Shown here piece after piece: positions 44,237 to 52,569 of a stretch of DNA of 53,116 bases. The notes under the pieces are model-generated. The model saw only the letters and a list, made by a program, of their open reading frames with translations, had not been told where the DNA came from and did no database searches. Made by a program: the position numbers and the translations under genes. The DNA comes from an uncultured Alphaproteobacteria bacterium (GTDB lineage: Bacteria; Pseudomonadota; Alphaproteobacteria; Rs-D84). How positions within the stretch are numbered: the stretch's first letter is position 1; every line of letters begins with the position of its first letter. The stretch lies in NCBI GenBank assembly GCA_947367055.1, contig CANBCI010000003.1:225508-278623 (forward strand), written 5' to 3'.

Positions 44237-44263
44237 GGGGGGGGGATATACGCGACCGATATT

Positions 44264-46345
44264 TTACCAGCCCGTAGTATTATCATCCGTTGTCGTACGT
44301 GTCCAGATACGAACACCATTAATGCCGATATCAATCAAGCACTGTTCGCGGCGTTTCTTGGACGAATTATCCGCAGCACCCGTAGCATAGGAATCGCTTA
44401 ATATTTCAGATATTGTTACAATATTACGGCAGTCATTGGTCTTGATATCCGAACCAGGCTCGCAAGACTCTTTATCCGCGACATCTATAACCGCCTGCAA
44501 TGTTGTATTTGATGTGCCGCAAATCATCTGTTCATAACAACTCGGCGCATTAGATACCTGCGAGCAGTATGATTTTATACGACTTGTACTCCAAGAAGAA
44601 TTGCTTCTTTCCTGTGTTGTATAGCAATCATACAATTCCGACAAGCAACTATTAAAGTTGTTAATCGCATTTTTGTAATCGGTTGCGATTTGCGCCGTTT
44701 CTTCCTGAACGAATTCCAGACGCTTTTGTTGCAACGCCTGTTGCGCGGCAACCTTCTGATAACTTATATTCTGTGCAGCGGTACGCAGTTGTTCGCCGTA
44801 TGCATCACATGCCGCATTCGCATCCAGCAAATATTTCTGCATAACACTGCGGCGCGCATCGGCAACCGGCCCGCGCAGGTTTGAATACGGGTCACCGGAC
44901 GATGATGTGTATCCAAAACATGCTGCACTGCTGGATGTGGTGCTGGATGTTGATCCGCGTTCATTTAATGTAACATCACCATTGGACGATACGGTCACCT
45001 TGCTGTTGTAATTATACGGGCATGCGGTTGTCGCACCATTGGCGCATTTGCCGCCGGATGGCGGGGTTCCGCACGCCTCATATATTCCGTTAAAGCATGA
45101 ATCCAGAACACGGCTGCAAACATTGTTGTGTGCGTATTCAAATAAATCATACCCCCATGTATTGGCCAATTTATCCAAACTGACCGTATCGGAATCATTG
45201 GAACTGGTCGTCATGCCGGAAACAATATCCATAACACCCGTGTATTTTGACAACAAATTGGTGTCATCATCAATCAGCATGCTGGCCGCATTATCCTTGG
45301 CATCGGCCCATGATTTCAAAGACGCCAAAATATCACTGCCACTGCCGCCCAAATCATTTATATCAAAATTATAAGTATTGGCCATGGTTGTGCAGTATGA
45401 AGGTTTCGTCGTCAAATTGCAGGTTTGTAATGAATTATCCTTATATTCCGGATGAGATGCGCACCATTTATCCATTTCCGTCTTGTCCCCGGTTGCCGCA
45501 ACCTCCATATATGACGCACAGTTCATAATTTTTTCTGCATCGGTTAATTGGAATGCACTGCTGACATCCTTGCCCTTGGTCGCAATCAACAGGGCCAATT
45601 CACCGGACACCTTGATCAATTCTTCATTTGCAGATTCCAAGGCATTTTGCGCCTGTGAAAATGCACGCGCACGGGCCGCACATGAACAGCGCCCCTGCGC
45701 CGCGTTACGCGCGGTGCAGATTTCATCCATACATGTGTAATATGATTCCAGACAGTTGCTGTACGCATCGGCCGAAATCAGCCCGGTTGTGGAATCAATT
45801 ATGTTTGAATAGTTCCCGGTGTACAGCTTGCTGGACAGATATGAATACTGGCTGGATGTGGCGGCCTTGCTGCCACGGATTGCACTGCCCGAGAGAGACA
45901 CGCGCGCCGTATTTGCGGCACCGGTCGTTGCGGTGCGGGCACGAACGCTGCGCGCATTGGACGCGGTCGTACGTGTGGACGCGCGGTTCGTGACACTGCG
46001 TGCGGCGTTTGCAGACGCGGCGGTTGTGCGCGCCGCCGCCGTTGTTGCAGGTGACGTACCAACCGTGGCGCGTGATGTGGCGTTACGGCTGGCGACCGTG
46101 CGGGCCGTTGTCGTGCCGCGCGGGTTGGCGGCGGTTGACGCGTTGGTGCTGCGCGGGCTGGCGCGGCCAGTGCGTGCGGCCGACGCCTGGGACGTGGCGG
46201 CAACAGTCTGCACCGTTGGTGCAACCGGATCCGCAAACACGGCGCGCATGGACACCAATGTCGAACAAACAAAAAATGCACCGGCCAGTAAAAATACCGT
46301 CCCCATGGCATTCTTGTAAAAATCTGCGATATTACGGCTTTTCAT
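44264..46345 (-). CDS. Large secreted cysteine-signature protein B
   Basis: 693 residues from ATG 46345 (GGGAGA upstream). An N-terminal hydrophobic export segment (MGTVFLLAGAFFVCSTLVSM) precedes about 150 residues of Ala/Thr/Arg/Ser low complexity and the signature C-x3-Y-x2-C-M-D-x2-C-x9-C-S-C, identical in spacing to protein A. Later shared features are CDAYGEQL, the helix QALQQKRLEFVQ, and paired C-x5-6-C clusters near the end (CLSELYDC). About 20 Cys in all. It has its own consensus promoter and a leader of about 80 nt. Function unknown; a paralogue of protein A. Confidence 0.75.
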   Translation of the reverse strand: MKSRNIADFYKNAMGTVFLLAGAFFVCSTLVSMRAVFADPVAPTVQTVAATSQASAARTGRASPRSTNASTAANPRGTTTARTVASRNATSRATVGTSPATTAAARTTAASANAARSVTNRASTRTTASNARSVRARTATTGAANTARVSLSGSAIRGSKAATSSQYSYLSSKLYTGNYSNIIDSTTGLISADAYSNCLESYYTCMDEICTARNAAQGRCSCAARARAFSQAQNALESANEELIKVSGELALLIATKGKDVSSAFQLTDAEKIMNCASYMEVAATGDKTEMDKWCASHPEYKDNSLQTCNLTTKPSYCTTMANTYNFDINDLGGSGSDILASLKSWADAKDNAASMLIDDDTNLLSKYTGVMDIVSGMTTSSNDSDTVSLDKLANTWGYDLFEYAHNNVCSRVLDSCFNGIYEACGTPPSGGKCANGATTACPYNYNSKVTVSSNGDVTLNERGSTSSTTSSSAACFGYTSSSGDPYSNLRGPVADARRSVMQKYLLDANAACDAYGEQLRTAAQNISYQKVAAQQALQQKRLEFVQEETAQIATDYKNAINNFNSCLSELYDCYTTQERSNSSWSTSRIKSYCSQVSNAPSCYEQMICGTSNTTLQAVIDVADKESCEPGSDIKTNDCRNIVTISEILSDSYATGAADNSSKKRREQCLIDIGINGVRIWTRTTTDDNTTGW

Positions 46346-46432
46346 AAATATTCTCCCTGTGGGTCGGGAATGCCCGAAACCCGGCGATTTTATGGCAAAC
46401 GATGTGGCACCATATGCCATATATTCTTTGCA

Positions 46433-46461
46433 ATTATAACATTTTTATATACCTATGTAAA
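46433..46461 (-). promoter_or_regulatory. Promoter of the 44264 gene
   Basis: Minus strand TTTACA (46461-46456), 17-nt spacer, TATAAT (46438-46433). Confidence 0.65.
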
Positions 46462-46486
46462 TAAAAAACCCGCAATGCGCGGGTAA
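46462..46486 (-). terminator. Terminator of the 46494 gene
   Basis: Minus strand ACCCGC-GCATT-GCGGGT followed by a T-run; it directly abuts the -35 box of the next promoter. Confidence 0.75.
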
Positions 46487-46493
46487 ATATAAA

Positions 46494-46841
46494 TCAAAGA
46501 AAACTTTTTAACGAATTGCCAAATCGTTGTGCGGCGGACGCCCCGGCCGTATCGTCGGTCGCCTTTGGCTTTATGCCATCAACCTTTGCCGCAACAGACT
46601 TTTTAACAAAATTCGCGCACTGTTTGGACAAAGATTTTACATTTTCAACCAGGCATTCTGTCATTGATTTGGAACCGATTAAAACTTCGGGACATATTTT
46701 CTTGATTTCGTCGGTATCGCATGCCTCGGCCAGTGTTTGCGGTTCCGCCTTTTTCGTCAGCCCCAACGAATCTAAAATCCCGGCATTCGCCGCCGATGCG
46801 AATACAAAAATCGCACATGCACAAAATAAAATCTTTTTCAT
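46494..46841 (-). CDS. Small exported protein with four mature-part cysteines
   Basis: 115 residues. A signal peptide (ILFCACAIFVFASAANAG) precedes a mature part with Cys at ACDTDEIKKICPEVL, TECLVENV and KQCANF, probably two disulfides, and a Lys-rich C-terminus. No lipobox. Family not recognised; similar in style to the Cys-rich secreted neighbours. Confidence 0.7.
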   Translation of the reverse strand: MKKILFCACAIFVFASAANAGILDSLGLTKKAEPQTLAEACDTDEIKKICPEVLIGSKSMTECLVENVKSLSKQCANFVKKSVAAKVDGIKPKATDDTAGASAAQRFGNSLKSFL

Positions 46842-46900
46842 ATAACCCCCTTTTTACGGAAAAATAATAGGAATATATTTACATACCTGTCAATTACTTA

Positions 46901-46929
46901 TTGCAGTTTTTTTGCCTTTAAGGTACAAT
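46901..46929 (+). promoter_or_regulatory. Leaderless promoter of the PagL-like gene
   Basis: TTGCAG (46901-46906), 17-nt spacer, TACAAT (46924-46929). Predicted +1 at 46936, one nt before the ATG. Confidence 0.6.
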
Positions 46930-46936
46930 TATTGGC

Positions 46937-47497
46937 ATGAAAAAACTATTTACCGCCGTAATTTTGGCATCTGTTCTACCGGCCGCGGCAAATGCGGCGC
47001 AAAATTTAATGTTTGGCGCGGACACACGAAATTCCGTGATGCTTTACGCCGCCCAGGGAACGGGACCGGGTTCCCTTTTCAAACTGATAAATCCGGTGGA
47101 CTGGGACTTTTCGCCACAAACATTTTTCATGCTGCAATACAGCCAGCCTATGGAACTGTTCCGGTTGCCTGCGCGCATAAACTTAAACGCGGCGCAAAAC
47201 ATCGCATACCGCGGGTCTGACGGGCTGTCTTTCTTTGGATTGGGACTGTCCATTGATGCGGCGATATTGCAATGGCGAAACTTTTATCTTGGCGCGGGGC
47301 TGGGCCCTTATATGCGCGACCGCCGCGACAGATATGTTTCCAGCCGCCTGGTATTCGGGGAAAAGGTTTTTATCGGCATGCGTATAAACGAATGCTGGCA
47401 CGCGGAAATATTTACAATACACTTTTCAAACGGTGACTTTACCGAAACAAACCGCGGATTTAATTTTGCAGGCCTGGGTTTCGGATACAGTTTTTAA
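46937..47497 (+). CDS. PagL-like lipid A 3-O-deacylase (acyloxyacyl hydrolase family)
   Basis: 186 residues. The signal peptide ends AAANAA. The mature part is an outer-membrane beta-barrel with alternating aromatic strands. The C-terminal HFSNG (162-166) and TNRGFNFAGLGFGYSF fit the PagL H-x-S-N active-site strand and terminal Phe; His162 and Ser164 would be catalytic. PagL trims lipid A and dampens host recognition. The promoter predicts a 1-nt leader. It is convergent with a lipoprotein gene, overlapping by 4 nt. Confidence 0.7.
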   Translation: MKKLFTAVILASVLPAAANAAQNLMFGADTRNSVMLYAAQGTGPGSLFKLINPVDWDFSPQTFFMLQYSQPMELFRLPARINLNAAQNIAYRGSDGLSFFGLGLSIDAAILQWRNFYLGAGLGPYMRDRRDRYVSSRLVFGEKVFIGMRINECWHAEIFTIHFSNGDFTETNRGFNFAGLGFGYSF

Positions 47498-47862
47498 CGA
47501 CCGCTTTTTGTATTCTCTAATTTTTGCATTATAGCACCGGCCACGCCACAGCCTGCGAAATTTTCAATAACGTCGCCGAATTTCGCGACATCTGTTGTCT
47601 GCAGTTTTTTACCGCATGCGCAAATACAAACGGCGGACATCCCGCTTATAGAATCTGAATGTGTGCAAAATGTGCTTTGCCCGTGAACATACCTGCACGC
47701 CTTGTTCCCCAGCGGACAACTGGCAGACGCCACAAATTCATACGACGGCCCAAGGAACCGGATATCATGCACCGCACCGCGCCGAATAATAATCCCATAC
47801 TTCAAGTCCATTTCACACCCCAAACAGCAGAAAAACCACACGATAATAATAAAAAGCCGCAC
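47494..47862 (-). CDS. Small Cys-rich lipoprotein, hypothetical
   Basis: 122 residues. The N-terminus (FIIIVWFFCCLGC) fits a lipoprotein signal with a C-L-G-C lipobox. The mature part has ASCPLGNKACRY, FCTHSD and CICACGKKL, giving several possible disulfides or metal ligands. Its last 4 nt overlap the PagL-like gene on the other strand. Family not recognised. Confidence 0.6.
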   Translation of the reverse strand: MRLFIIIVWFFCCLGCEMDLKYGIIIRRGAVHDIRFLGPSYEFVASASCPLGNKACRYVHGQSTFCTHSDSISGMSAVCICACGKKLQTTDVAKFGDVIENFAGCGVAGAIMQKLENTKSGR

Positions 47863-47892
47863 TTTGTCAATAACAAAAAATGAATTTTTTAA

Positions 47893-48444
47893 CTATTGTG
47901 CGGAACAACACGCGCCGTTGTCGTCCGCGATCGTCATACGCCACGGCAATGCGGCGTCCGCGCCGGCGTAATCAATGCCGATGCGCGGCGTGCAAACTAT
48001 TTTTTTAGGGGCTTCATTCGCCTCAATCCACATGTCGGGCGATGTGGTTAAATCAAGCTTATTGTCCGCGCGCGTAATGCAGAGCGTCTTGCACAATTTA
48101 CCCGGCCCGGCGCAACCCGGATACTGCAACCCGCGAATCAACACCGCCGCCGCATGCCCCGGCGCCCCGACAACAATGTTTAGCATATTATGCAATCCAT
48201 AGCACAGGTATACATACGCAAAACCACCCGCCAAAAACATGGCGTCGTTTCGTGGTGTGCATTTACCACCGAACGCATGGCATGCGCGTTCACATTCGTC
48301 ATAAAGTTCCAATTCGCATATCCGTGCGCGTATAATTTTGCCGTCCGCCATGCGGCGGCACAAATATGCCCCGACCAAACCGCGGGCCGCAAGCATGGGA
48401 TCTTTGGTAAAAAATTCACGTGTCAATCGCATCATGCGCATCAT
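47893..48444 (-). CDS. DNA-3-methyladenine glycosylase (AAG/MPG family)
   Basis: 183 residues from ATG 48444 (other ATGs at 48441 and 48435; a GTG at 48483 would add 13 residues). It removes alkylated or deaminated purines. It follows the AAG fold: FFTKDPMLAARGLVGAYLCRR, ICELELYDECERACHAFGGKCTPRNDAMF with the likely catalytic Glu, VYLCYGLHNMLNIV and AVLIRGLQY, with GPGKLCKTLCI. No Shine-Dalgarno is evident for any start. Confidence 0.9.
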   Translation of the reverse strand: MMRMMRLTREFFTKDPMLAARGLVGAYLCRRMADGKIIRARICELELYDECERACHAFGGKCTPRNDAMFLAGGFAYVYLCYGLHNMLNIVVGAPGHAAAVLIRGLQYPGCAGPGKLCKTLCITRADNKLDLTTSPDMWIEANEAPKKIVCTPRIGIDYAGADAALPWRMTIADDNGACCSAQ

Positions 48445-48583
48445 AAAACACTTGTGTTTAATTCGCCACTTTTTTATCAACACCTTGCGCCAAGGTTAGG
48501 CGGCGACTGTGCATATTCACAATAAACACATTAAGACAAAATGCCTGTCGAAATAAGGGCGTCAAAATGTTAAAATTCCCCGC

Positions 48584-49075
48584 ATGATAAAAAAATGCAA
48601 TTTCAAATATACCGGCGCCATGGTTTTGGGAATGCACGACGCCCTGGTTGAAATCACGGGAATTATCGCGGGACTGGCATTTGCGATTGAAAGTCGCCGC
48701 GTAATCGTGATGACGGCCGCAATTGCCGCGGTCGCGGCCAGCCTGTCCATGGCGGCGGCAAATTACATGGCCAAGCGCGCCGACGGCGCGACCGATTCCC
48801 TGACCTGTGCGGCGTATACCGGCGCGACATATATCGGAACCAGTGCGGCATTATTGCTGCCTTTCTTTATAATAACGAACAGATTATGGGCCATTTTGGC
48901 AATGGGCGGCGTTGTTGTCGCCGTTATATTGATATTTAATTGGCGAATTGGAAAAATAAATAAAAAACCGTGGGTGCGCCCGTTTTTTGAAATGCTGTCG
49001 GTATGTGTCGGCGTTTCCGCCGCATCATTTTTAATAGGACAGGCGGCAAAATATTTCCTGGGTGTTCAAATATAA
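48584..49075 (+). CDS. VIT1/CCC1-like membrane protein, minimal form
   Basis: 163 residues, five predicted TM helices. GMHDALVEITGIIAGLAFA and SMAAANYMAKRA match the VIT family (D-G-L-V-E-x-x-G and S-M-A-A-x-E-Y/N-x-x). Canonical VIT transporters of Fe2+ or Mn2+ have about 230 residues and a cytoplasmic metal-binding loop with several Glu; here that loop is short. Possible metal sequestration or efflux. TAAAAT 7 nt before the ATG again suggests a very short leader. Confidence 0.7.
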   Translation: MIKKCNFKYTGAMVLGMHDALVEITGIIAGLAFAIESRRVIVMTAAIAAVAASLSMAAANYMAKRADGATDSLTCAAYTGATYIGTSAALLLPFFIITNRLWAILAMGGVVVAVILIFNWRIGKINKKPWVRPFFEMLSVCVGVSAASFLIGQAAKYFLGVQI

Positions 49076-49100
49076 AAAATCGTGCGGCAACCCGCACGAA
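49074..49100 (-). terminator. Terminator of the 49120-49891 pair
   Basis: Minus strand TCGTGCGG-GTTG-CCGCACGA followed by TTTTTT. Confidence 0.8.
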
Positions 49101-49119
49101 AATCAAAACTGAAATATTT

Positions 49120-49551
49120 TTAACGCTGCCGTTGATATATTGATTTAATGGTCACCAGCGGTACGCCCGGGTTTGCACCCCACACGTCACATGGACCGCC
49201 CCGGCCGGGCACATAATACATGCATGAATGGCTATCCACGGCATATGGTGTTTCAATGCCGTTCATGGCGTATAATTCCTCCAGCCTAAAGTAGACATTG
49301 GCGGCGCGTCGTCCATTATCCATCAGCGTCGGGAATTTAGCCAGCGCAACCCATGTTCCGTGGGTTGTCTTATAACAATGAACACACGTGTCCGGATTAT
49401 CCGCGGCACAACGGGCAAGTGAAAAATATTCAACATTGGCCTTTGGATAGCCCGGATGTGATGTGACAGTACTGTCGGCCACCGGTGTCCGGCCGTCAAC
49501 GGTCATGGTTAGCCCGGAAAACCAAACCGACAAAATAAACTTTCTTATCAT
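49120..49551 (-). CDS. Exported hypothetical protein
   Basis: 143 residues from ATG 49551, 4 nt after the upstream stop and with a purine-rich GGAGAGGGG tract shortly upstream. The N-terminus (FILSVWFSGLTMTVDGR) looks like a weak signal peptide. The mature part has Cys at RCAADNPDTCVHCYK, HSCMYY and GGPCDVWG; VYFRLEELYAMNG is helical. Not recognised. It is the second gene of a pair that ends at the 49074 terminator. Confidence 0.65.
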   Translation of the reverse strand: MIRKFILSVWFSGLTMTVDGRTPVADSTVTSHPGYPKANVEYFSLARCAADNPDTCVHCYKTTHGTWVALAKFPTLMDNGRRAANVYFRLEELYAMNGIETPYAVDSHSCMYYVPGRGGPCDVWGANPGVPLVTIKSIYQRQR

Positions 49552-49555
49552 ATTT

Positions 49556-49891
49556 CTAGCGCCCCTCTCCGCCCTTTGTTTTTCCATAGGCTTCAAACCG
49601 CTGTCTTTTAATTTCATACACTTTGTTTTCTATGTTTCGCAGCATTGAATCCATTTTTTTCGAAACCGGATAATATTGCCCGTCAATCATCAGCGAACGC
49701 ACAATACGGCTGCTATTATTATTAAGCAAGCTGCTGCCGAATGTATAACTTCTCTCATAAACACGTTCCAGCTTGGAAAAAATAACCATACCGTCGATAA
49801 TTACCTGTCCTACTTTCGCGATGGCGGTCCCCGCATGATTTTCAGCCTCTTTCAAACGCGCAATAACCTGCTCTTGTGTCAATTTTTGCAT
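49556..49891 (-). CDS. Small hypothetical helical protein
   Basis: 111 residues with AAGGTAG before the ATG. N-terminal helix (KLTQEQVIARLKEAENHAG), a middle with poly-Asn (LLNNNSSRIV) and a basic C-terminus (EIKRQRFEAYGKTKGGEGR). No signal peptide. First gene of the pair with 49120-49551. Function unknown. Confidence 0.65.
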   Translation of the reverse strand: MQKLTQEQVIARLKEAENHAGTAIAKVGQVIIDGMVIFSKLERVYERSYTFGSSLLNNNSSRIVRSLMIDGQYYPVSKKMDSMLRNIENKVYEIKRQRFEAYGKTKGGEGR

Positions 49892-50047
49892 TTTCTACCT
49901 TTTTTAATTTGAGTTTGAATATTATTGCACACAAATTCACTCTGTCAAGAGTTTCTGTGCCACCCGCATTTGATAATATCGGTGCGGTTTTATAACCAGA
50001 TTATATGCCGAAATTATATCAAAAAATTTACCAAATTTTTCAAAAAA

Positions 50048-50950
50048 CTATTGTTTCATTTGACATGCGCATGCAATGGAATACATCTTGGCCGTGTCCG
50101 AATCCGAACGCGAATTGACCACAACCGGCGCCCGGGCCCCCATAATCAGTCCGCCCATAATCCAATCGCCGAATTGAGTCATGGCCTTAACCGTGCTGTT
50201 TCCGGAATCTATGTCATGAAACAACAAGATGTCGGCATTGCCCGCCACCGGTCCTGTTATGCCCTTGGCGTTTGCCGCGGCCGGCGACACGGCCACATCC
50301 AGCGCAATCGGCCCGGAAACAATGCATCCGTCTATTTCGCCACTTTCATTTTTTCCCCGCAACGCCGCGGCATCAACCGTCGATTGCATTGCAGGGTTCA
50401 GCGTTTCAACCGGGCACAACGGCGCAACACGCGGGCACAAAACACCGGCTGCATGCGCAAATTCGACCGCATTACGAATTAAACGCACCTTGGTTTCCAA
50501 ATCCGGGTACATAACCATAGCGACATCGGTCAAAAACAGCAGTCTGTTTCGCGACGGCGAATACATCGCCGCCACATGGGACAGCAATCCCGACGACCCG
50601 CGTATCCCGGTTTCACGATTAAGCACCGCGCGCAGCACATCCGCCGTATGAACCAGTCCCTTCATCAAAATATCCGCGCGCCCGTCAAGTACCAGCGACA
50701 CCGCCGCAGCCGCAGTTTCGACCTCGCCATGAACGTCAATGATTTCAAAGTCTGAAATATTTATCCCGTGTTCCCGTGCAACGGATTGAATCCGCGCCGC
50801 CGCGCCGCATAAAATCGTACGCGCAAACCCCATGTCAAATGCGCGCCGCGCCGCACATAAGGCGGCGGGGTCTTCCGCCCCGGCCAATGCGATTGTACGC
50901 ATTTTTGTGGGACGCATTTCCGACAGTTTCCGTTCAAAATCCGAATTCAT
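50048..50950 (-). CDS. Phosphate acetyl/butyryltransferase
   Basis: 300 residues from ATG 50950 (GAGAGG upstream). The PTA/PTB fold moves an acyl group between CoA and phosphate. LKG-type core: DGRADILMKGLVHTADVLRAVL, then GIRGSSGLLSHVAAM, FLTDVAMVMYPDLETK, SGPIALDVAVSPAAAN and a late GNADILLFHDIDSGN. Size and motifs favour the butyryltransferase branch over long Pta. No acetate or butyrate kinase gene is adjacent, so the acyl-phosphate partner is elsewhere or the enzyme works alone. Confidence 0.9.
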   Translation of the reverse strand: MNSDFERKLSEMRPTKMRTIALAGAEDPAALCAARRAFDMGFARTILCGAAARIQSVAREHGINISDFEIIDVHGEVETAAAAVSLVLDGRADILMKGLVHTADVLRAVLNRETGIRGSSGLLSHVAAMYSPSRNRLLFLTDVAMVMYPDLETKVRLIRNAVEFAHAAGVLCPRVAPLCPVETLNPAMQSTVDAAALRGKNESGEIDGCIVSGPIALDVAVSPAAANAKGITGPVAGNADILLFHDIDSGNSTVKAMTQFGDWIMGGLIMGARAPVVVNSRSDSDTAKMYSIACACQMKQ

Positions 50951-51028
50951 TGAAAAACCTCTCTGGGCGAATAATACGCCCATTGAGAAAATCATACAAG
51001 GGGAAAAACGATTTAATTTATCCGCCTT

Positions 51029-51553
51029 TTATTCCGCCACGCGCCAACGCATACGCCGGTTATCCCGCGTTGTCGGGGACACAAAAACAACCTTTTTACC
51101 ATGCTTTTCGGCGCGTGCCAAGATTATCGGCAAACGCGTTGCGTCATATTGGGCACTAACCCGTATCAGGTTTATCATGGATTTTAATTTCCAGTGCCGA
51201 CAATCAAGAACAAGCCAACGCCATGCAATACGTCGGGCGTGGCGCATCAAACTTTGACGCACAACAATCACTATGTCGCACTGCGCAATCGCATGCTCGG
51301 TCCATGGTTGCCACGCAGTACCCTCTGCGAGCCAAGTGTCCGTTTGTGACAGAGCCTTTTTCAAATACGCCTGGCATATACGCGGTGAATTTTCGCGCAC
51401 GCCATTTGGGATATTAACAAAACGGACATCATCAAAATGCACCAATTGCCGATTTAAGAATTCTGACAGCCTTTGTGCAAAAAAAGTCTTGCCAACCCCG
51501 GGCGCACCAACAATACAAATCCTGTTATATTTTGAAAAATCAATCCGTTGCAT
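51029..51553 (-). CDS. P-loop nucleotide-binding protein, kinase-like
   Basis: 174 residues. Walker A GAPGVGKTFF (about 16-25), then DDVRFVNIPNGV, a basic LID-like segment and FVSPTTRDNRRMRW. It resembles topology-modulation/FlaR-type small P-loop kinases rather than a full AAA+ ATPase. The promoter TTGCGG-17-TATTAT predicts a 2-nt leader. The substrate is not inferable. Confidence 0.75.
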   Translation of the reverse strand: MQRIDFSKYNRICIVGAPGVGKTFFAQRLSEFLNRQLVHFDDVRFVNIPNGVRENSPRICQAYLKKALSQTDTWLAEGTAWQPWTEHAIAQCDIVIVVRQSLMRHARRIAWRWLVLDCRHWKLKSMINLIRVSAQYDATRLPIILARAEKHGKKVVFVSPTTRDNRRMRWRVAE

Positions 51554-51561
51554 TATGCATA

Positions 51562-51590
51562 ATAATACAAAAAAGCATTAATAACCGCAA
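51562..51590 (-). promoter_or_regulatory. Near-leaderless promoter of the 51029 gene
   Basis: Minus strand TTGCGG (51590-51585), 17-nt spacer, TATTAT (51567-51562). Predicted +1 at 51555, two nt before the ATG at 51553. Confidence 0.6.
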
Positions 51591-52019
51591 CTATTTCTGA
51601 CGCTTTTTTATATAAAATGCTTTTAACAACAAATCAAACAGCACCGCACCATCCTCAAAAGATTGCTTAAAATTTCTTTCAAACTTAAACGCCCATAAAT
51701 AAGTTATACCGGCAAAACACGGCAGCGTCAGCCAAAATATTTCCGAACGTCCAACCTCCAATTTTACGCCCTTTGCCACCAAGCCGCTTAAAACAGCCCC
51801 CGCGGCCAGCGATACAACCGCTGTCTTTGCCATGTTTGCCAACAATCTTTTATCAAAATTCGATTTTTTCGGTATATGTAATTCGCCCTCGGGACCACAA
51901 TCATGATATTCATGCCATGCATTTAGATCATCTTTAATCAAATGCCGTGGGTCCTGCTTTTTGTTGCGCACATTACTCACAATTATTTTCTTATCCAAGT
52001 TACAATTATTTTGCGTCAT
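51591..52019 (-). CDS. Two-TM hypothetical membrane protein
   Basis: 142 residues. A soluble charged N-terminus (about 60 residues) precedes two TM segments (TAVVSLAAGAVLSGLVAKG and IFWLTLPCFAGITYLWAF) and a basic C-terminus (AFYIKKRQK). No recognisable domain. The upstream gap (52020-52089) is AT-rich; I see no clear promoter. Confidence 0.6.
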   Translation of the reverse strand: MTQNNCNLDKKIIVSNVRNKKQDPRHLIKDDLNAWHEYHDCGPEGELHIPKKSNFDKRLLANMAKTAVVSLAAGAVLSGLVAKGVKLEVGRSEIFWLTLPCFAGITYLWAFKFERNFKQSFEDGAVLFDLLLKAFYIKKRQK

Positions 52020-52089
52020 GTCTTATGCCTTTACGTTTCGGGCAGACAACCTAACACAAACAAATAAAGTCGTCAATAAAATATTTGTT

Positions 52090-52112
52090 AAAAAACCGCC
52101 CAGCGGGCGGTG
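52090..52112 (-). terminator. Terminator of the 52117 lipoprotein gene
   Basis: Minus strand ACCGCCC-GCT-GGGCGGT followed by a T-run. Confidence 0.8.
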
Positions 52113-52116
52113 TTTT

Positions 52117-52464
52117 TTATTTCTGTCTAGTAAAAGCTTTGATTTTATTTTCCATCGTCATGTTTCTTACGATAACCGCATTTTCTCTATCATGTACAAT
52201 AATCACCGTATCGCCGGCACTGGAAAACCTATATTTATCATTTTGTTTTATATCAATAAGGTTGCCATCTTTTTTTACACACAAAAACTCTGCGGGAAAG
52301 CGTCCAGGTGCCCCCTGCAATGCACGTAACACTAATGCCGTATCTATTTTTGTATTAGACGGTTTAACGGCGCGACCTTTACCACCACCACAGGCAACCA
52401 GTATGCATATCAACGTTGCCAACCATGCGTTTTTACTTTTCAAAATAGCCTTATAATTATTCAT
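52117..52464 (-). CDS. Lipoprotein, paralogue of 52570-52914
   Basis: 115 residues. The lipoprotein signal (WLATLICILVACGGG) has Cys at about residue 25. The mature part carries KIDTALVLRALQGAPG and a C-terminal SAGDTVIIVHDRENAVIVRNMTMENKIKAFTR, shared almost residue for residue with the neighbour's tail. AAAAGGA precedes the start. It is probably periplasmic-facing and of unknown function. Confidence 0.75.
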   Translation of the reverse strand: MNNYKAILKSKNAWLATLICILVACGGGKGRAVKPSNTKIDTALVLRALQGAPGRFPAEFLCVKKDGNLIDIKQNDKYRFSSAGDTVIIVHDRENAVIVRNMTMENKIKAFTRQK

Positions 52465-52539
52465 TATCAGTCCTTTTTACTATACTTCGCATATTATTTC
52501 ACAAAAAAAAACACTGTCAACAAAAACTTAAATCAAATA

Positions 52540-52566
52540 AAAAAACGCCCTCTGGGCGTTTTTTTA
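52540..52566 (-). terminator. Terminator of the 52570 lipoprotein gene
   Basis: AAAACGCCC-TCT-GGGCGTTTT with a T-run on the - strand. Confidence 0.8.
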
Positions 52567-52569
52567 TTT

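Noticed and set aside
47893-48483. Longer glycosylase start at GTG 48483
   Set aside because: It adds 13 residues with no family match; the first ATG at 48444 is preferred, though neither has a Shine-Dalgarno.
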